Shown piece by piece: positions 1 to 6,061 of a stretch of 12,500 bases of DNA; position 1 is the first letter of the stretch; each line of letters begins with the position of its first letter. This stretch comes from Anaerolineales bacterium UBA2317. Lineage in GTDB: Bacteria; Chloroflexota; Anaerolineae; Anaerolineales; Villigracilaceae. The translations under genes were made by a program, and so were the position numbers. Location: NCBI GenBank assembly GCA_002345215.1, contig DDVH01000020.1, positions 53,515-66,014 on the forward strand, read 5' to 3'. The notes beneath the pieces were generated by a model. The model saw only the letters and a list, made by a program, of their open reading frames with translations, ran no database searches and was not told the origin of the DNA.

Positions 1-723
1 GCTCCATTGACTTTAGCAATTGAAACTTTAGGTGGCGTTGCCACTGCTCAAATTGAAAGAAATACAACGATTCCAACTCGCAGAACACAAGTATTTTCAA
101 CTGCGGGTGATAACCAAACTCAAGTTGAGATTCACGTTTTGCAAGGCGAACGCCCAATGGCGGCAGATAACAAATCTTTGGGTAAATTTATTTTGGATGG
201 TATTCCGCCAGCCCCAAGAGGCATGCCTCAAATTGAAGTGACGTTTGATGTGGATGCCAATGGTATTTTGAAAGTCAGTGCGAAGGATAAAGCCACTGGA
301 AGGTCGCAACATATTACGATTACAGCTTCATCTGGTTTGAGTGATGCAGAAGTTGAACAAATGCGTAAAGATGCAGAATCTCATGCAGAGGAAGATAAGA
401 AGCGCAAAGAATTAATCGAAGCGAAAAATAATGCGGATAATACAGCTTATGCGGCTGAAAAAGCATTGCGTGAGTTTGGTGATAAAGTTCCTGCTGATGT
501 AAGAAGTGATATTGAAGCCAAAGTTGCCGAAGTAAAATCTGTGGCGCAGACAGAAGATGTTGAAAAAATTAAATCTGCAACTGAGGCGTTGAGTCAGGCG
601 ATTCAGAAGATTGGTGCATCTGTGTATGAGCAGAATCAAGCCGCCCCTGAGTCTGAAGCGGGTTCTTCATCAAATAGTAATAATGAAAACCCTGATGTTG
701 TAGATGGCGAAGTGAAGGAATAA
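1..723 (+). CDS. dnaK: Chaperone DnaK (Hsp70), C-terminal part, 5' end outside the window
   Basis: The reading frame is already open at base 1, so only the last 240 residues of this Hsp70 chaperone are visible. DnaK binds exposed hydrophobic peptides in the cytoplasm in cycles of ATP hydrolysis driven by DnaJ and GrpE. The ATPase domain lies upstream of the window. What remains begins at the interdomain/substrate-binding region (TLAIETLGG, then IERNTTIPT and QVFSTAGDNQ), runs through the beta-sandwich (about visible residues 1-117, including PPAPRGMPQIEVTFDVDANG), then the charged helical lid (about 118-215). It ends in a Ser/Asn-rich tail with DVVDGEVKE, matching the conserved DnaK C-terminus. 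dnaJ starts 32 bases downstream, the common dnaK-dnaJ order; grpE is not between them and may lie upstream. The frame is intact and nothing is missing at the 3' end. The family assignment is certain. Confidence 0.98.
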   Translation, partial: APLTLAIETLGGVATAQIERNTTIPTRRTQVFSTAGDNQTQVEIHVLQGERPMAADNKSLGKFILDGIPPAPRGMPQIEVTFDVDANGILKVSAKDKATGRSQHITITASSGLSDAEVEQMRKDAESHAEEDKKRKELIEAKNNADNTAYAAEKALREFGDKVPADVRSDIEAKVAEVKSVAQTEDVEKIKSATEALSQAIQKIGASVYEQNQAAPESEAGSSSNSNNENPDVVDGEVKE

Positions 724-727
724 TATC

Positions 728-747
728 ACCGCCGAGGACGGCGGTTT
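728..747 (+). promoter_or_regulatory. Short GC-rich hairpin between dnaK and dnaJ
   Basis: ACCGCCG (728-734) and CGGCGGT (739-745) pair perfectly over 7 bp around a 4-base AGGA loop. Only a short T-run follows (745-747), so it is a weak terminator at best. It might attenuate dnaJ or protect the dnaK message. The loop holds the purine-rich stretch nearest to dnaJ (GAGGA) but too far from the ATG (about 20 bases) to act as a normal ribosome site. Its function is inferred. Confidence 0.45.
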
Positions 748-755
748 GAGCAAAT

Positions 756-1871
756 ATGAGTAATCGAGATTATTACGAAACTTTAGGTGTGAATCGAAAC
801 GCGAGTGATGATGAAATCAAAGCCGCGTTTCGTAAATTGGCGCGCCAGTATCATCCTGATGTGAATAAAGAGCCAGATGCCGAAGAAAAGTTTAAGGAAG
901 TGAATGAGGCGTATGGCGTGCTTTCGGATTCGGAGAAACGTGCGCGTTATGACCGTTTTGGAAAAGCAGGTTTGGGTGGGAATGGTGGCTTCCATGATTA
1001 CACGGTAGATTTCAGCGATATTTTTGAAGACCTTTTTAGTGGTTTTGGTTTTCAAACTGGAAGGCGCGCTCGTAATGCGCCGCGTCGCGGACGTGATTTG
1101 CAAATGGCAATTTCTTTGTCGTTTGAAGAAGCGGTCTTTGGTGTTGAAAAAGAAATTGAATTTGAACGTGATGAAACTTGTTCACGTTGTAGTGGCAAAG
1201 GTGCTGAGCCCGGCACAACGCCTGTAAAATGTACAACGTGTAATGGACAAGGTGAAGTGAGGCAAGTGCGCCAAACATTTTTGGGTCAGATGGTGCAAAC
1301 GTATCCATGCAACACTTGTAACGGACGTGGCGAAATTATTTCTTCGCCTTGTACAACTTGTCGTGGCAATGGTTTGGAAAGAAAACGTGTTAAGAAAAAA
1401 GTGCAAGTACCTGCCGGTGTTGACCATGGCACGCAAATCCGCTTGAATGGGGAAGGTGCGCCGGGAATTTTTGGCGGACCGAATGGCAGTTTGTTTTTGG
1501 TCTTAGATGTAAAACCGCATCAATTTTTCAAGCGTCGAGAGAATGACGTTATCCTCAACCTTGATATTAACGTGGCACAGGCTGTGCTTGGCGCAGAAGT
1601 TGATGTGCCAACTTTAGATGGCGATGATAAGTTAAAAATCCCAGCAGGCACTCAGCCCGGCAAAGTCTTCACATTGAAAGGTAAAGGCGTGCCATTTTTG
1701 AGACAAAAACATCGCGGGAATCAATTGGTGATTGTGAATGTAGCAGTGCCAACAAAGTTAACCAAAGAACAACGTGAGTTGTTTGAGAAATTGGCTGAGA
1801 GTTTAGGAACGACAGTCAAGCCACAAGAAAAAGGATTTTTGGATTGGTTGAATGAAGCGTTGGGAGGCTAA
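756..1871 (+). CDS. dnaJ: Co-chaperone DnaJ (Hsp40, type I)
   Basis: DnaJ delivers unfolded clients to DnaK and stimulates its ATPase in the cytoplasm. The 371-residue protein has the full type I layout. The J-domain spans residues 4-69 with the essential HPD at 33-35. A Gly/Phe-rich linker follows at about 70-102. The zinc-binding cysteine-rich domain has four CxxCxGxG repeats at 142-149, 159-166, 185-192 and 199-206. The C-terminal client-binding beta domains run from about 210 to 340. Length is normal for the family, and every zinc-ligand cysteine is present. The ATG at 756 is preferred because it gives the standard N-terminus (NRDYYETLGV); only a weak GAG at 748-750 serves as a Shine-Dalgarno. 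It lies 32 bases after dnaK, probably in the same transcript, and is followed by a strong terminator at 1908-1937. Confidence 0.98.
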   Translation: MSNRDYYETLGVNRNASDDEIKAAFRKLARQYHPDVNKEPDAEEKFKEVNEAYGVLSDSEKRARYDRFGKAGLGGNGGFHDYTVDFSDIFEDLFSGFGFQTGRRARNAPRRGRDLQMAISLSFEEAVFGVEKEIEFERDETCSRCSGKGAEPGTTPVKCTTCNGQGEVRQVRQTFLGQMVQTYPCNTCNGRGEIISSPCTTCRGNGLERKRVKKKVQVPAGVDHGTQIRLNGEGAPGIFGGPNGSLFLVLDVKPHQFFKRRENDVILNLDINVAQAVLGAEVDVPTLDGDDKLKIPAGTQPGKVFTLKGKGVPFLRQKHRGNQLVIVNVAVPTKLTKEQRELFEKLAESLGTTVKPQEKGFLDWLNEALGG

Positions 1872-1873
1872 AG

Positions 1874-1908
1874 CCGCCGACCATAGACCGTAGAAAATAG
1901 ACGGTAGG
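1874..1908 (+). repeat. Degenerate 7-bp tandem array after dnaJ
   Basis: Five 7-bp units lie in register just after the dnaJ stop codon. Units at 1881 (CCATAGA), 1888 (CCGTAGA) and 1895 (AAATAGA) share the core nnnTAGA. The units at 1874 and 1902 are more diverged. The array ends where the left arm of the terminator hairpin begins. It resembles the short tandem heptamers known from some cyanobacterial genomes, but no match was tested. Confidence 0.6.
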
Positions 1909-1937
1909 CGAGCAGATGAAGAGTCTGCTCGCTTTTT
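1908..1937 (+). terminator. Rho-independent terminator of dnaK-dnaJ
   Basis: GCGAGCAGA (1908-1916) pairs perfectly with TCTGCTCGC (1924-1932) across a 7-base loop and is followed at once by TTTTT (1933-1937). This is a textbook intrinsic terminator and ends the chaperone operon. Confidence 0.92.
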
Positions 1938-1940
1938 GTT

Positions 1941-1946
1941 TATAAT
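1941..1946 (+). promoter_or_regulatory. Consensus -10 box (TATAAT) for the nuclease gene, probably near-leaderless
   Basis: A perfect TATAAT lies only 6 bases before the ATG at 1953, with TTG near 1936-1938 but no good -35 at 16-18 bp spacing. Transcription from this box would start at or next to the A of the ATG, giving a leaderless or nearly leaderless mRNA. No Shine-Dalgarno is present, which agrees with this. Confidence 0.55.
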
Positions 1947-1952
1947 TGCCTT

Positions 1953-2819
1953 ATGTCTAAGAAGGGCGAAGTATTAGTTGCAATTGTGAATAATAAAAAT
2001 GATTTTGCTGAAGTTCGGGAAAATCATTGGTATCGTATTCCTGTATCTAGTGCAAACAAATGGTTAAAAGATAATTTTCCTCCAAAATGGTTGGCAATTT
2101 ATCAGACAAAAATCTTTGGAGAAGAAGCATTTTGTGTCAATTATTATGCAAAAGTGATTGATTGTAGAAAAGTTTATCGGCATGAAATTTTCCCAAATGA
2201 ACCAATAAATGAAAAAACTAATAATCAATATTATCAACTTTTTATTGAACCTTTACAGCCTTTAGACAGACCAATTTTTAGTTTAAGAAGACGACGAATA
2301 ATATTTATTCAAACTACATTTGAGAAGGTGATGTCTGCTGAACAAATCAATGATTTGTATGATGAAAGCCCTTTAGAAGATGCAATGTGGTTAGAGTTGA
2401 AAAAACTTGAGGTATATGCGGAGCGACAGGAATTCATAGAAGTTAATGAAAGGGAATATGCTCTCGATTTTTCTGTATATTGCGCTGATGGAAAAATTGA
2501 TATAGAAACAGATGGAGATTATTGGCATTCCCACCCAGAAAAAAGAGCAGAAGATTCTATAAGATACAATGATTTGAATTCTATCGGATGGCATATTTTA
2601 CGGTTTACAAGTAAACAAGTTAATGAACAAATGTCAGAATATTGTGTTCCAAAAATAAAAGATACAATTGATAATCTCGGCGGGCTGGATGTAGGTAAGT
2701 TTTTACCTCGTAAATTAAAAAAGCCAACAGGTACATATCAGTCATCTTTATTTGACTCATCAACAGAAAAGAACTCTAATAGAGTACTTCCTGCAAAACG
2801 CAGATCGAAAAAGAAATAA
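1953..2819 (+). CDS. Predicted PD-(D/E)XK nuclease, Vsr/DUF559-like, with an unrecognised N-terminal domain
   Basis: The 288-residue protein has two parts. Residues 138-226 match the endonuclease core of the Vsr/DUF559 group: E142 in the first helix, D172 in ALDFSVY, the ExD pair E185/D187 in DIETDG, H192 and H194, then a D/R-rich helix and GWHILRF (212-218). These are the expected metal-binding and catalytic positions, so DNA cleavage or nicking is likely. Residues 1-125 form a separate domain with HWYRIPV (25-31), a PPKWLAIYQTK strand and NYYAKV (63-68). Its strand pattern resembles PUA-like (ASCH/EVE) folds, but this is only a guess. The tail after 250 is Lys/Arg-rich and ends RRSKKK, suggesting nucleic-acid contact. 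The gene is AT-rich (one 60-base line counts 27% GC, against 55% in a dnaX line), sits between a terminator and an unrelated operon, and has no partner methylase beside it. Transfer is possible. A repair or anti-invader role is inference. Confidence 0.75.
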   Translation: MSKKGEVLVAIVNNKNDFAEVRENHWYRIPVSSANKWLKDNFPPKWLAIYQTKIFGEEAFCVNYYAKVIDCRKVYRHEIFPNEPINEKTNNQYYQLFIEPLQPLDRPIFSLRRRRIIFIQTTFEKVMSAEQINDLYDESPLEDAMWLELKKLEVYAERQEFIEVNEREYALDFSVYCADGKIDIETDGDYWHSHPEKRAEDSIRYNDLNSIGWHILRFTSKQVNEQMSEYCVPKIKDTIDNLGGLDVGKFLPRKLKKPTGTYQSSLFDSSTEKNSNRVLPAKRRSKKK

Positions 2820-2831
2820 AAATTCAACCTT

Positions 2832-3284
2832 ATGATAAAAATCTTAATGAACATTTGGCGCAGAATGCCCATGTGGATTCATGTTCTAGCAACACGAATC
2901 ACACAGCCAAAATTTAACGCAGGTGTGTGTACACTGATATTTGATGAAGCAGGTAAAGTTTTACTCTTCAAACATACGTATCGAAAATATGCGTGGGGGA
3001 TTCCTGGCGGCGGATTGGAATATGGTGAACAACCTATCCATGCAATTGTGCGTGAATTTTATGAAGAATCTAATATCAAGATTGAAGTGAAAAAACTTTT
3101 GAAAGTTGCCAGTGCAAAGGAATTTCCTCATCTTAGCATTGTGTATCTGTGTAAAATTGTAGAAGGTGAATTCAAGCCTTCACACGAAATTTCAGAGATG
3201 AAATATTTTGACGTCAATGAATTGCCTCAAATGTTATATGCAGAAAAAGACTTGATACAATGGGCGGCAAAGGAAATTCAATGA
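2832..3284 (+). CDS. NUDIX hydrolase
   Basis: NUDIX enzymes hydrolyse nucleoside diphosphates linked to another moiety. The NUDIX box lies at residues 60-82: G60-x5-E66, then seven residues and R74-E75-F-x-E78-E79. The last conserved Gly of the box is Asn (N81), a tolerated change that does not touch the metal-binding glutamates. WGIPGG just before the box is typical. Length, 150 residues, fits a single-domain enzyme. The basic N-terminal stretch (WRRMPMWIHVLATRI) occurs in a subgroup of bacterial NUDIX proteins. Substrate cannot be read from the sequence. No Shine-Dalgarno precedes the ATG, and M6 or M12 could be the true start. The stop codon overlaps the fluC start (ATGA), so it is translationally coupled to the fluoride channel. 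Confidence 0.9.
   Translation: MIKILMNIWRRMPMWIHVLATRITQPKFNAGVCTLIFDEAGKVLLFKHTYRKYAWGIPGGGLEYGEQPIHAIVREFYEESNIKIEVKKLLKVASAKEFPHLSIVYLCKIVEGEFKPSHEISEMKYFDVNELPQMLYAEKDLIQWAAKEIQ
3269..3274 (+). promoter_or_regulatory. Shine-Dalgarno AAAGGA that fixes the fluC start
   Basis: AAAGGA stands 6 bases before the ATG at 3281. An in-frame ATG at 3260 would add seven residues but has no such site, so 3281 is the better start. Confidence 0.7.
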
Positions 3285-3658
3285 CAAACATTCTTCTTGT
3301 CGGTGCTGGCGGATTTATCGGCTCGGTGCTTCGTTATCTGATTGGTGGATATTTTCAAGGATTTGCAAAATCATTTCCATTGGGAACTTTAACAGTGAAT
3401 GTAATCGGATGTTTCATCATTGGCTTTCTGGCACAACTTGGCGAAAAATATGGAATGTTCTCTAATGAGTCACGCGCCTTTATATTTATCGGGATACTAG
3501 GCGGCTTCACAACATTTTCTGCTTTTGGAAATGAGACAATTAACTTAATGCGTCAGGGTTTTGGACTCAATGCATTTGTAAACATTGGCGCAAATATCTT
3601 GCTTGGATTATTCGCCGTTTGGTTTGGACGTGTAATTGGTCACATAATTTGGAGATAA
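3281..3658 (+). CDS. crcB: Fluoride ion channel FluC/CrcB
   Basis: This 125-residue inner-membrane protein belongs to the Fluc family, which forms dual-topology dimers that let toxic fluoride leave the cell. Family signatures are clear: GAGGFIGSVLRY near the N-terminus (8-19), GTLTVNVIGCFIIG with the pore asparagine N40 (35-48), and GGFTTFSAFGNE (74-85) with the phenylalanine/threonine pore residues. Four hydrophobic segments lie at about 3-23, 34-53, 64-83 and 93-121. Length matches the family. The start at 3281 is chosen over an in-frame ATG at 3260 because it has a Shine-Dalgarno and overlaps the NUDIX stop by ATGA. prmA starts one base after the fluC stop, so NUDIX-fluC-prmA look like one transcript. 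No fluoride riboswitch was seen. A single fluC gene is enough for a channel when the protein has dual topology. Confidence 0.95.
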   Translation: MTNILLVGAGGFIGSVLRYLIGGYFQGFAKSFPLGTLTVNVIGCFIIGFLAQLGEKYGMFSNESRAFIFIGILGGFTTFSAFGNETINLMRQGFGLNAFVNIGANILLGLFAVWFGRVIGHIIWR

Positions 3659-3659
3659 T

Positions 3660-4571
3660 ATGAATTGGCTTGAAGTTTCTTTAACTGTAGATGGTGAACT
3701 CGCTGAATCGGTTGCGGATGTGTTGGCACGTTTTGCTCCCAATGGAGTGATGACCGAGCAAGGTGTCAAATTTAATAATGATGAAGATGAAGGCACAGCT
3801 ACTGGACCAATCACTGTCCGTGCTTATTTAGAAGTCAATAATCAACTTGAAGAGATACGTCAAAAACTCGAAGAGTCACTTTTTTATTTGGGGATGATTC
3901 AACCTGTGCCAACTCCAACCTATAAACAAATCGCTGACCAAAATTGGATGGAAGCATGGAAGCAACATTACAAACCGATTTTGATTGGTGAACGCCTCTT
4001 AATCCTACCGGCATGGTTGCAAAACCCTGAACCGAATCGTATCCCCATCAAAATTGACCCCGGCATGGCGTTTGGCACTGGAACACATCCGACGACGCAA
4101 TTGTGTTTGGAATTAATGGAACTATCAACTGCCAACCATCCACTATCAACTGTAATTGACGTCGGTTGTGGCTCTGGGATTCTTTCCATCGCCGCATTGA
4201 AACTTGGCGCAAATAAAGTTCTAGGCGTAGACATTGATATTGAATCTGTCAAGAACTCGCGCGAGAATGCAGATGTAAATGAAATAGGAAATGAATTGAT
4301 TCTAGGTCAAGGTTCAGTAACGGAAGTGTTGAATGGTCAATTTGAATTTAAGTCTGCGCCGTTGGTGGTGGCGAATATTCTTGCTCCAGTTTTGATTCGT
4401 TTATTTGACTTAGGATTAGCAGATTTAATAGAACCAAACGGGGAGATAATCTTAAGCGGAATTTTAAGTCACCAAGCTGAAAGTGTGATTGAAGCGGGTC
4501 AGGCGAAGGGATTAGTCAAAGGCGAGATTCGTCAAATCAATGATTGGGTGGCGATTTCAATGAAGAAATAA
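3660..4571 (+). CDS. prmA: Ribosomal protein L11 methyltransferase
   Basis: PrmA trimethylates ribosomal protein L11 using S-adenosylmethionine. The 303-residue protein has the usual two-part build: an N-terminal L11-recognition domain (about 1-95, starting NWLEVSLTVDGELAESVADVL) and a class I methyltransferase domain. Motifs seen are FGTGTHPTTQLCLE (138-151), the SAM loop DVGCGSG (167-173), GVDID at 189-193, NILAP (239-243) and SGIL (266-269). GGAG at 3651-3654 is the Shine-Dalgarno, 5 bases before the ATG and inside the end of fluC. Oddly, the linker just before the SAM loop (LSTANHPLST, 155-164) is written in a period-7 DNA repeat and is about two residues longer than my recollection of the E. 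coli equivalent. The frame is intact and the protein is expected to be active. Confidence 0.96.
   Translation: MNWLEVSLTVDGELAESVADVLARFAPNGVMTEQGVKFNNDEDEGTATGPITVRAYLEVNNQLEEIRQKLEESLFYLGMIQPVPTPTYKQIADQNWMEAWKQHYKPILIGERLLILPAWLQNPEPNRIPIKIDPGMAFGTGTHPTTQLCLELMELSTANHPLSTVIDVGCGSGILSIAALKLGANKVLGVDIDIESVKNSRENADVNEIGNELILGQGSVTEVLNGQFEFKSAPLVVANILAPVLIRLFDLGLADLIEPNGEIILSGILSHQAESVIEAGQAKGLVKGEIRQINDWVAISMKK
4121..4155 (+). repeat. Period-7 tandem array inside prmA
   Basis: Five 7-bp units are in register. The units at 4121 and 4142 are identical (ACTATCA), and an 11-bp stretch ACTATCAACTG recurs exactly at 4121-4131 and 4142-4152. Because three units make 21 bp, the repeat stays in frame and gives the peptide repeat Leu-Ser-Thr at residues 155-157 and 162-164. 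Confidence 0.65.
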
Positions 4572-4573
4572 TC

Positions 4574-4652
4574 ATGTCGTTGCGAGCCGAAGGCGAAGCA
4601 ATCTCCTAGTTATTTGAAGATTGCTTCGTCGTTTCACTCCTCGCAATGACAT
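4574..4652. repeat. Palindromic MITE/REP-like intergenic repeat
   Basis: A 79-bp nearly symmetric element begins 3 bases after the prmA stop. Outer arms ATGTCGTTGCGAG (4574-4586) and CTCGCAATGACAT (4640-4652) pair with one G-T type mismatch. Inner arms CGAAGCAATCT (4594-4604) and AGATTGCTTCG (4618-4628) pair perfectly. The family with TTGCGAG, GAAGCAATCT and CTCGCAATGAC is one I recognise as a widespread intergenic repeat in several bacterial phyla. No transposase is encoded, so any movement must be helped in trans. As RNA it would form a long hairpin, but there is no T-run, so it is not a standard terminator. Confidence 0.85.
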
Positions 4653-4674
4653 TTAATTTATATTGTGCTATCAT
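4646..4674 (+). promoter_or_regulatory. Sigma70-type promoter, -35 box inside the palindromic repeat
   Basis: ATGACA (4646-4651, five of six matches to TTGACA) is followed by exactly 17 bases and TATCAT (4669-4674, five of six). TG at 4666-4667 with one base before the -10 makes it an extended -10. The -35 lies in the right arm of the repeat. The predicted start of transcription, about 4681-4684, falls at the ATG of the next gene. Confidence 0.6.
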
Positions 4675-4683
4675 TCGCTTAAG

Positions 4684-5172
4684 ATGGATAGAAAAAAACT
4701 CATCCAATATTTATTACTGAATGCTTTGGTTTCAGCCACTGTGACAGGCGGGATGTTATTTTGGTACGATAGAAATTATCGCGCGGTGATTCAACCCGCA
4801 GTGATACAAGCCACACCGATAACAAATGTTTCTTCATCAACAAATACAGAATTACAAACTGATATTCCTGTAAAAATTAGCAGTGTGGTAGCGGCAGGTA
4901 TTTTAGAATCTGAAATTGTAGTGATTCGTTTTGAAGGCGAAGGGGAATTGAATTTAACTTCGTGGCAATTGAAAGATGATAACGGCAATACATATACATT
5001 TCCGCAATTGACTTTGTATCAGAATGGAGCAGTACAAGTGCATACCATTGCTGGCACTGATTCAGTCATTGATTTGTATTGGGGAATTGGTGATTCGGTT
5101 TGGAGTTCGGGAGAAAATGCAAGTTTGTATGATTCGCAAGGAAATTTGAGAGCAGTTTATAGAGTGCCATAA
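4684..5172 (+). CDS. Membrane-anchored lamin-tail-domain (LTD) protein
   Basis: This 162-residue protein has a short basic N-terminus (MDRKK), one hydrophobic segment (about 7-28) and an outside-facing remainder. The segment could be a membrane anchor or uncleaved signal. A polar linker (about 40-62) leads to a lamin-tail-like Ig-fold domain (63-161): SVVAAGILESEIVVIRFEGE, then LTSWQLKDDNGNTYTFP, LYQNGAVQVHT, and VWSSGENASLYDSQGN. These are standard landmarks of bacterial LTD domains, which occur on secreted or surface proteins and are thought to aid binding or anchoring. ATG 4684 is chosen because it gives the anchor directly and fits the promoter. An upstream in-frame TTG at 4663 lies inside the promoter and is unlikely. 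There is no Shine-Dalgarno, so translation may be leaderless. The ligand is unknown. The next gene starts 15 bases after the stop and is likely cotranscribed. Confidence 0.8.
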   Translation: MDRKKLIQYLLLNALVSATVTGGMLFWYDRNYRAVIQPAVIQATPITNVSSSTNTELQTDIPVKISSVVAAGILESEIVVIRFEGEGELNLTSWQLKDDNGNTYTFPQLTLYQNGAVQVHTIAGTDSVIDLYWGIGDSVWSSGENASLYDSQGNLRAVYRVP

Positions 5173-5187
5173 TAATAGGAGCTCAAT

Positions 5188-5982
5188 ATGGATTGGAATG
5201 ACCCTGCAATTTGGAGTGTAGTAATTTCATTTATTGCTATTATCCTTTCTCAATTACCACCAGTTCGTGATTTGTTCAGGGGTACAAAGATTAACATCAA
5301 GATACCTGAAACTTTTCAACTTTATCATCACTTGGGTAATACTAACATTAGTATCTTTATTGATATTCATAATATAGGCGGGCGTAACGTTATCATTGAT
5401 AAGATTCAATGTATATTTGTAGATGTTGATCATAGATATCAAATCCTTCCTGCTCATAGTTATGTTTCACGCGATGCTCTTGACTTAAATGGTAATTCCC
5501 TGGAGTACCCAATTAGTCGAATAATTTTAAGACCCGAAGAAAGATGGCATGAGACAATGCGGTGTTTCAAATTTTGGTCTGAGTCAGATGAAGAATTGGT
5601 AAATCAACTTATGCTAGATATGAGAAATGATATTGAGAGTCAGCCACGAATTGAAAATAAATTAATTGAGGCTAAAACTGATATAGTTAATCGTGTTACA
5701 AATTTCTTTAATTCCCATTTTTTTCTTCACAAGGGCAATTATCATTTACTTATAGTTGCATTTTCTGAAGATAACATTCCATTGGAAATAAAAGGATATG
5801 AGTTTACATTGTTTGAAAATCATCTTCGTGCTCTTGTATCTCATGTAGATGACTATAAGTATGGATTTGGTATTTTGTTTCCACAAAGAGACCCGATGAA
5901 ATTTTTAACGATTCGTCTTCGAAATTCAAGCGACCAGAAATATGCAAAGAAACTTTACAATAACATTTTGAAAAAACAATGA
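5188..5982 (+). CDS. Hypothetical protein with an N-terminal membrane segment
   Basis: I do not recognise this 264-residue protein. It starts with a single hydrophobic segment (about 8-22, WSVVISFIAIILSQL). With no charged N-terminus, orientation is unclear, though the following PPVRDLFRGTK suggests the body is cytoplasmic. Residues about 37-80 (INIKIPETFQLYHHLG, then SIFIDIHNIGGRNVIIDKIQCIF) have the alternating strand pattern of an Ig-like fold. A helical charged stretch follows (130-170), then a second strand-rich part (180-235). No catalytic motif is visible. A good Shine-Dalgarno, AGGAG (5177-5181), stands 6 bases before the ATG. The gene is AT-rich (one 60-base line counts 32% GC) and uses many AT-ending codons, unlike dnaX or recR, so recent transfer is possible. 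It follows the LTD gene by 15 bases and may act at the same membrane. Function is unknown. Confidence 0.8.
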   Translation: MDWNDPAIWSVVISFIAIILSQLPPVRDLFRGTKINIKIPETFQLYHHLGNTNISIFIDIHNIGGRNVIIDKIQCIFVDVDHRYQILPAHSYVSRDALDLNGNSLEYPISRIILRPEERWHETMRCFKFWSESDEELVNQLMLDMRNDIESQPRIENKLIEAKTDIVNRVTNFFNSHFFLHKGNYHLLIVAFSEDNIPLEIKGYEFTLFENHLRALVSHVDDYKYGFGILFPQRDPMKFLTIRLRNSSDQKYAKKLYNNILKKQ

Positions 5983-5997
5983 CTCAAAACCTATATA
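5968..5997 (+). promoter_or_regulatory. Possible promoter for the Ser/Thr kinase
   Basis: TTGAAA (5968-5973) is followed by an 18-bp spacer and TATATA (5992-5997). The -35 is good and the -10 only four of six. It overlaps the 3' end of the preceding gene and would leave a leader of about 60 bases that ends in the kinase's ribosome site. Confidence 0.35.
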
Positions 5998-6061
5998 TAG
6001 CATAAGCCTATTACCCAAAGTAATAATAAATTGAAATAAACCTGAATATCAGGAGAATGAA

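Noticed and set aside
97..1436. Minus-strand open frames in dnaK and dnaJ
   Set aside because: They are shadows of strongly coding + strand genes; none has a recognisable motif or a ribosome site.
3260..3280. An upstream ATG giving fluC seven more residues
   Set aside because: It lacks a ribosome site and lies deeper in the NUDIX gene; ATG 3281 has AAAGGA at the right spacing and the ATGA stop/start overlap.
4572..4680. Palindromic repeat as a CRISPR or riboswitch
   Set aside because: Only one copy is present, without spacers, and its symmetric arms match a known intergenic repeat type rather than any ligand-binding RNA.
4663..4683. A TTG start for the lamin-tail-domain gene
   Set aside because: It falls within the predicted extended -10 promoter and would add residues before the membrane anchor with no support.
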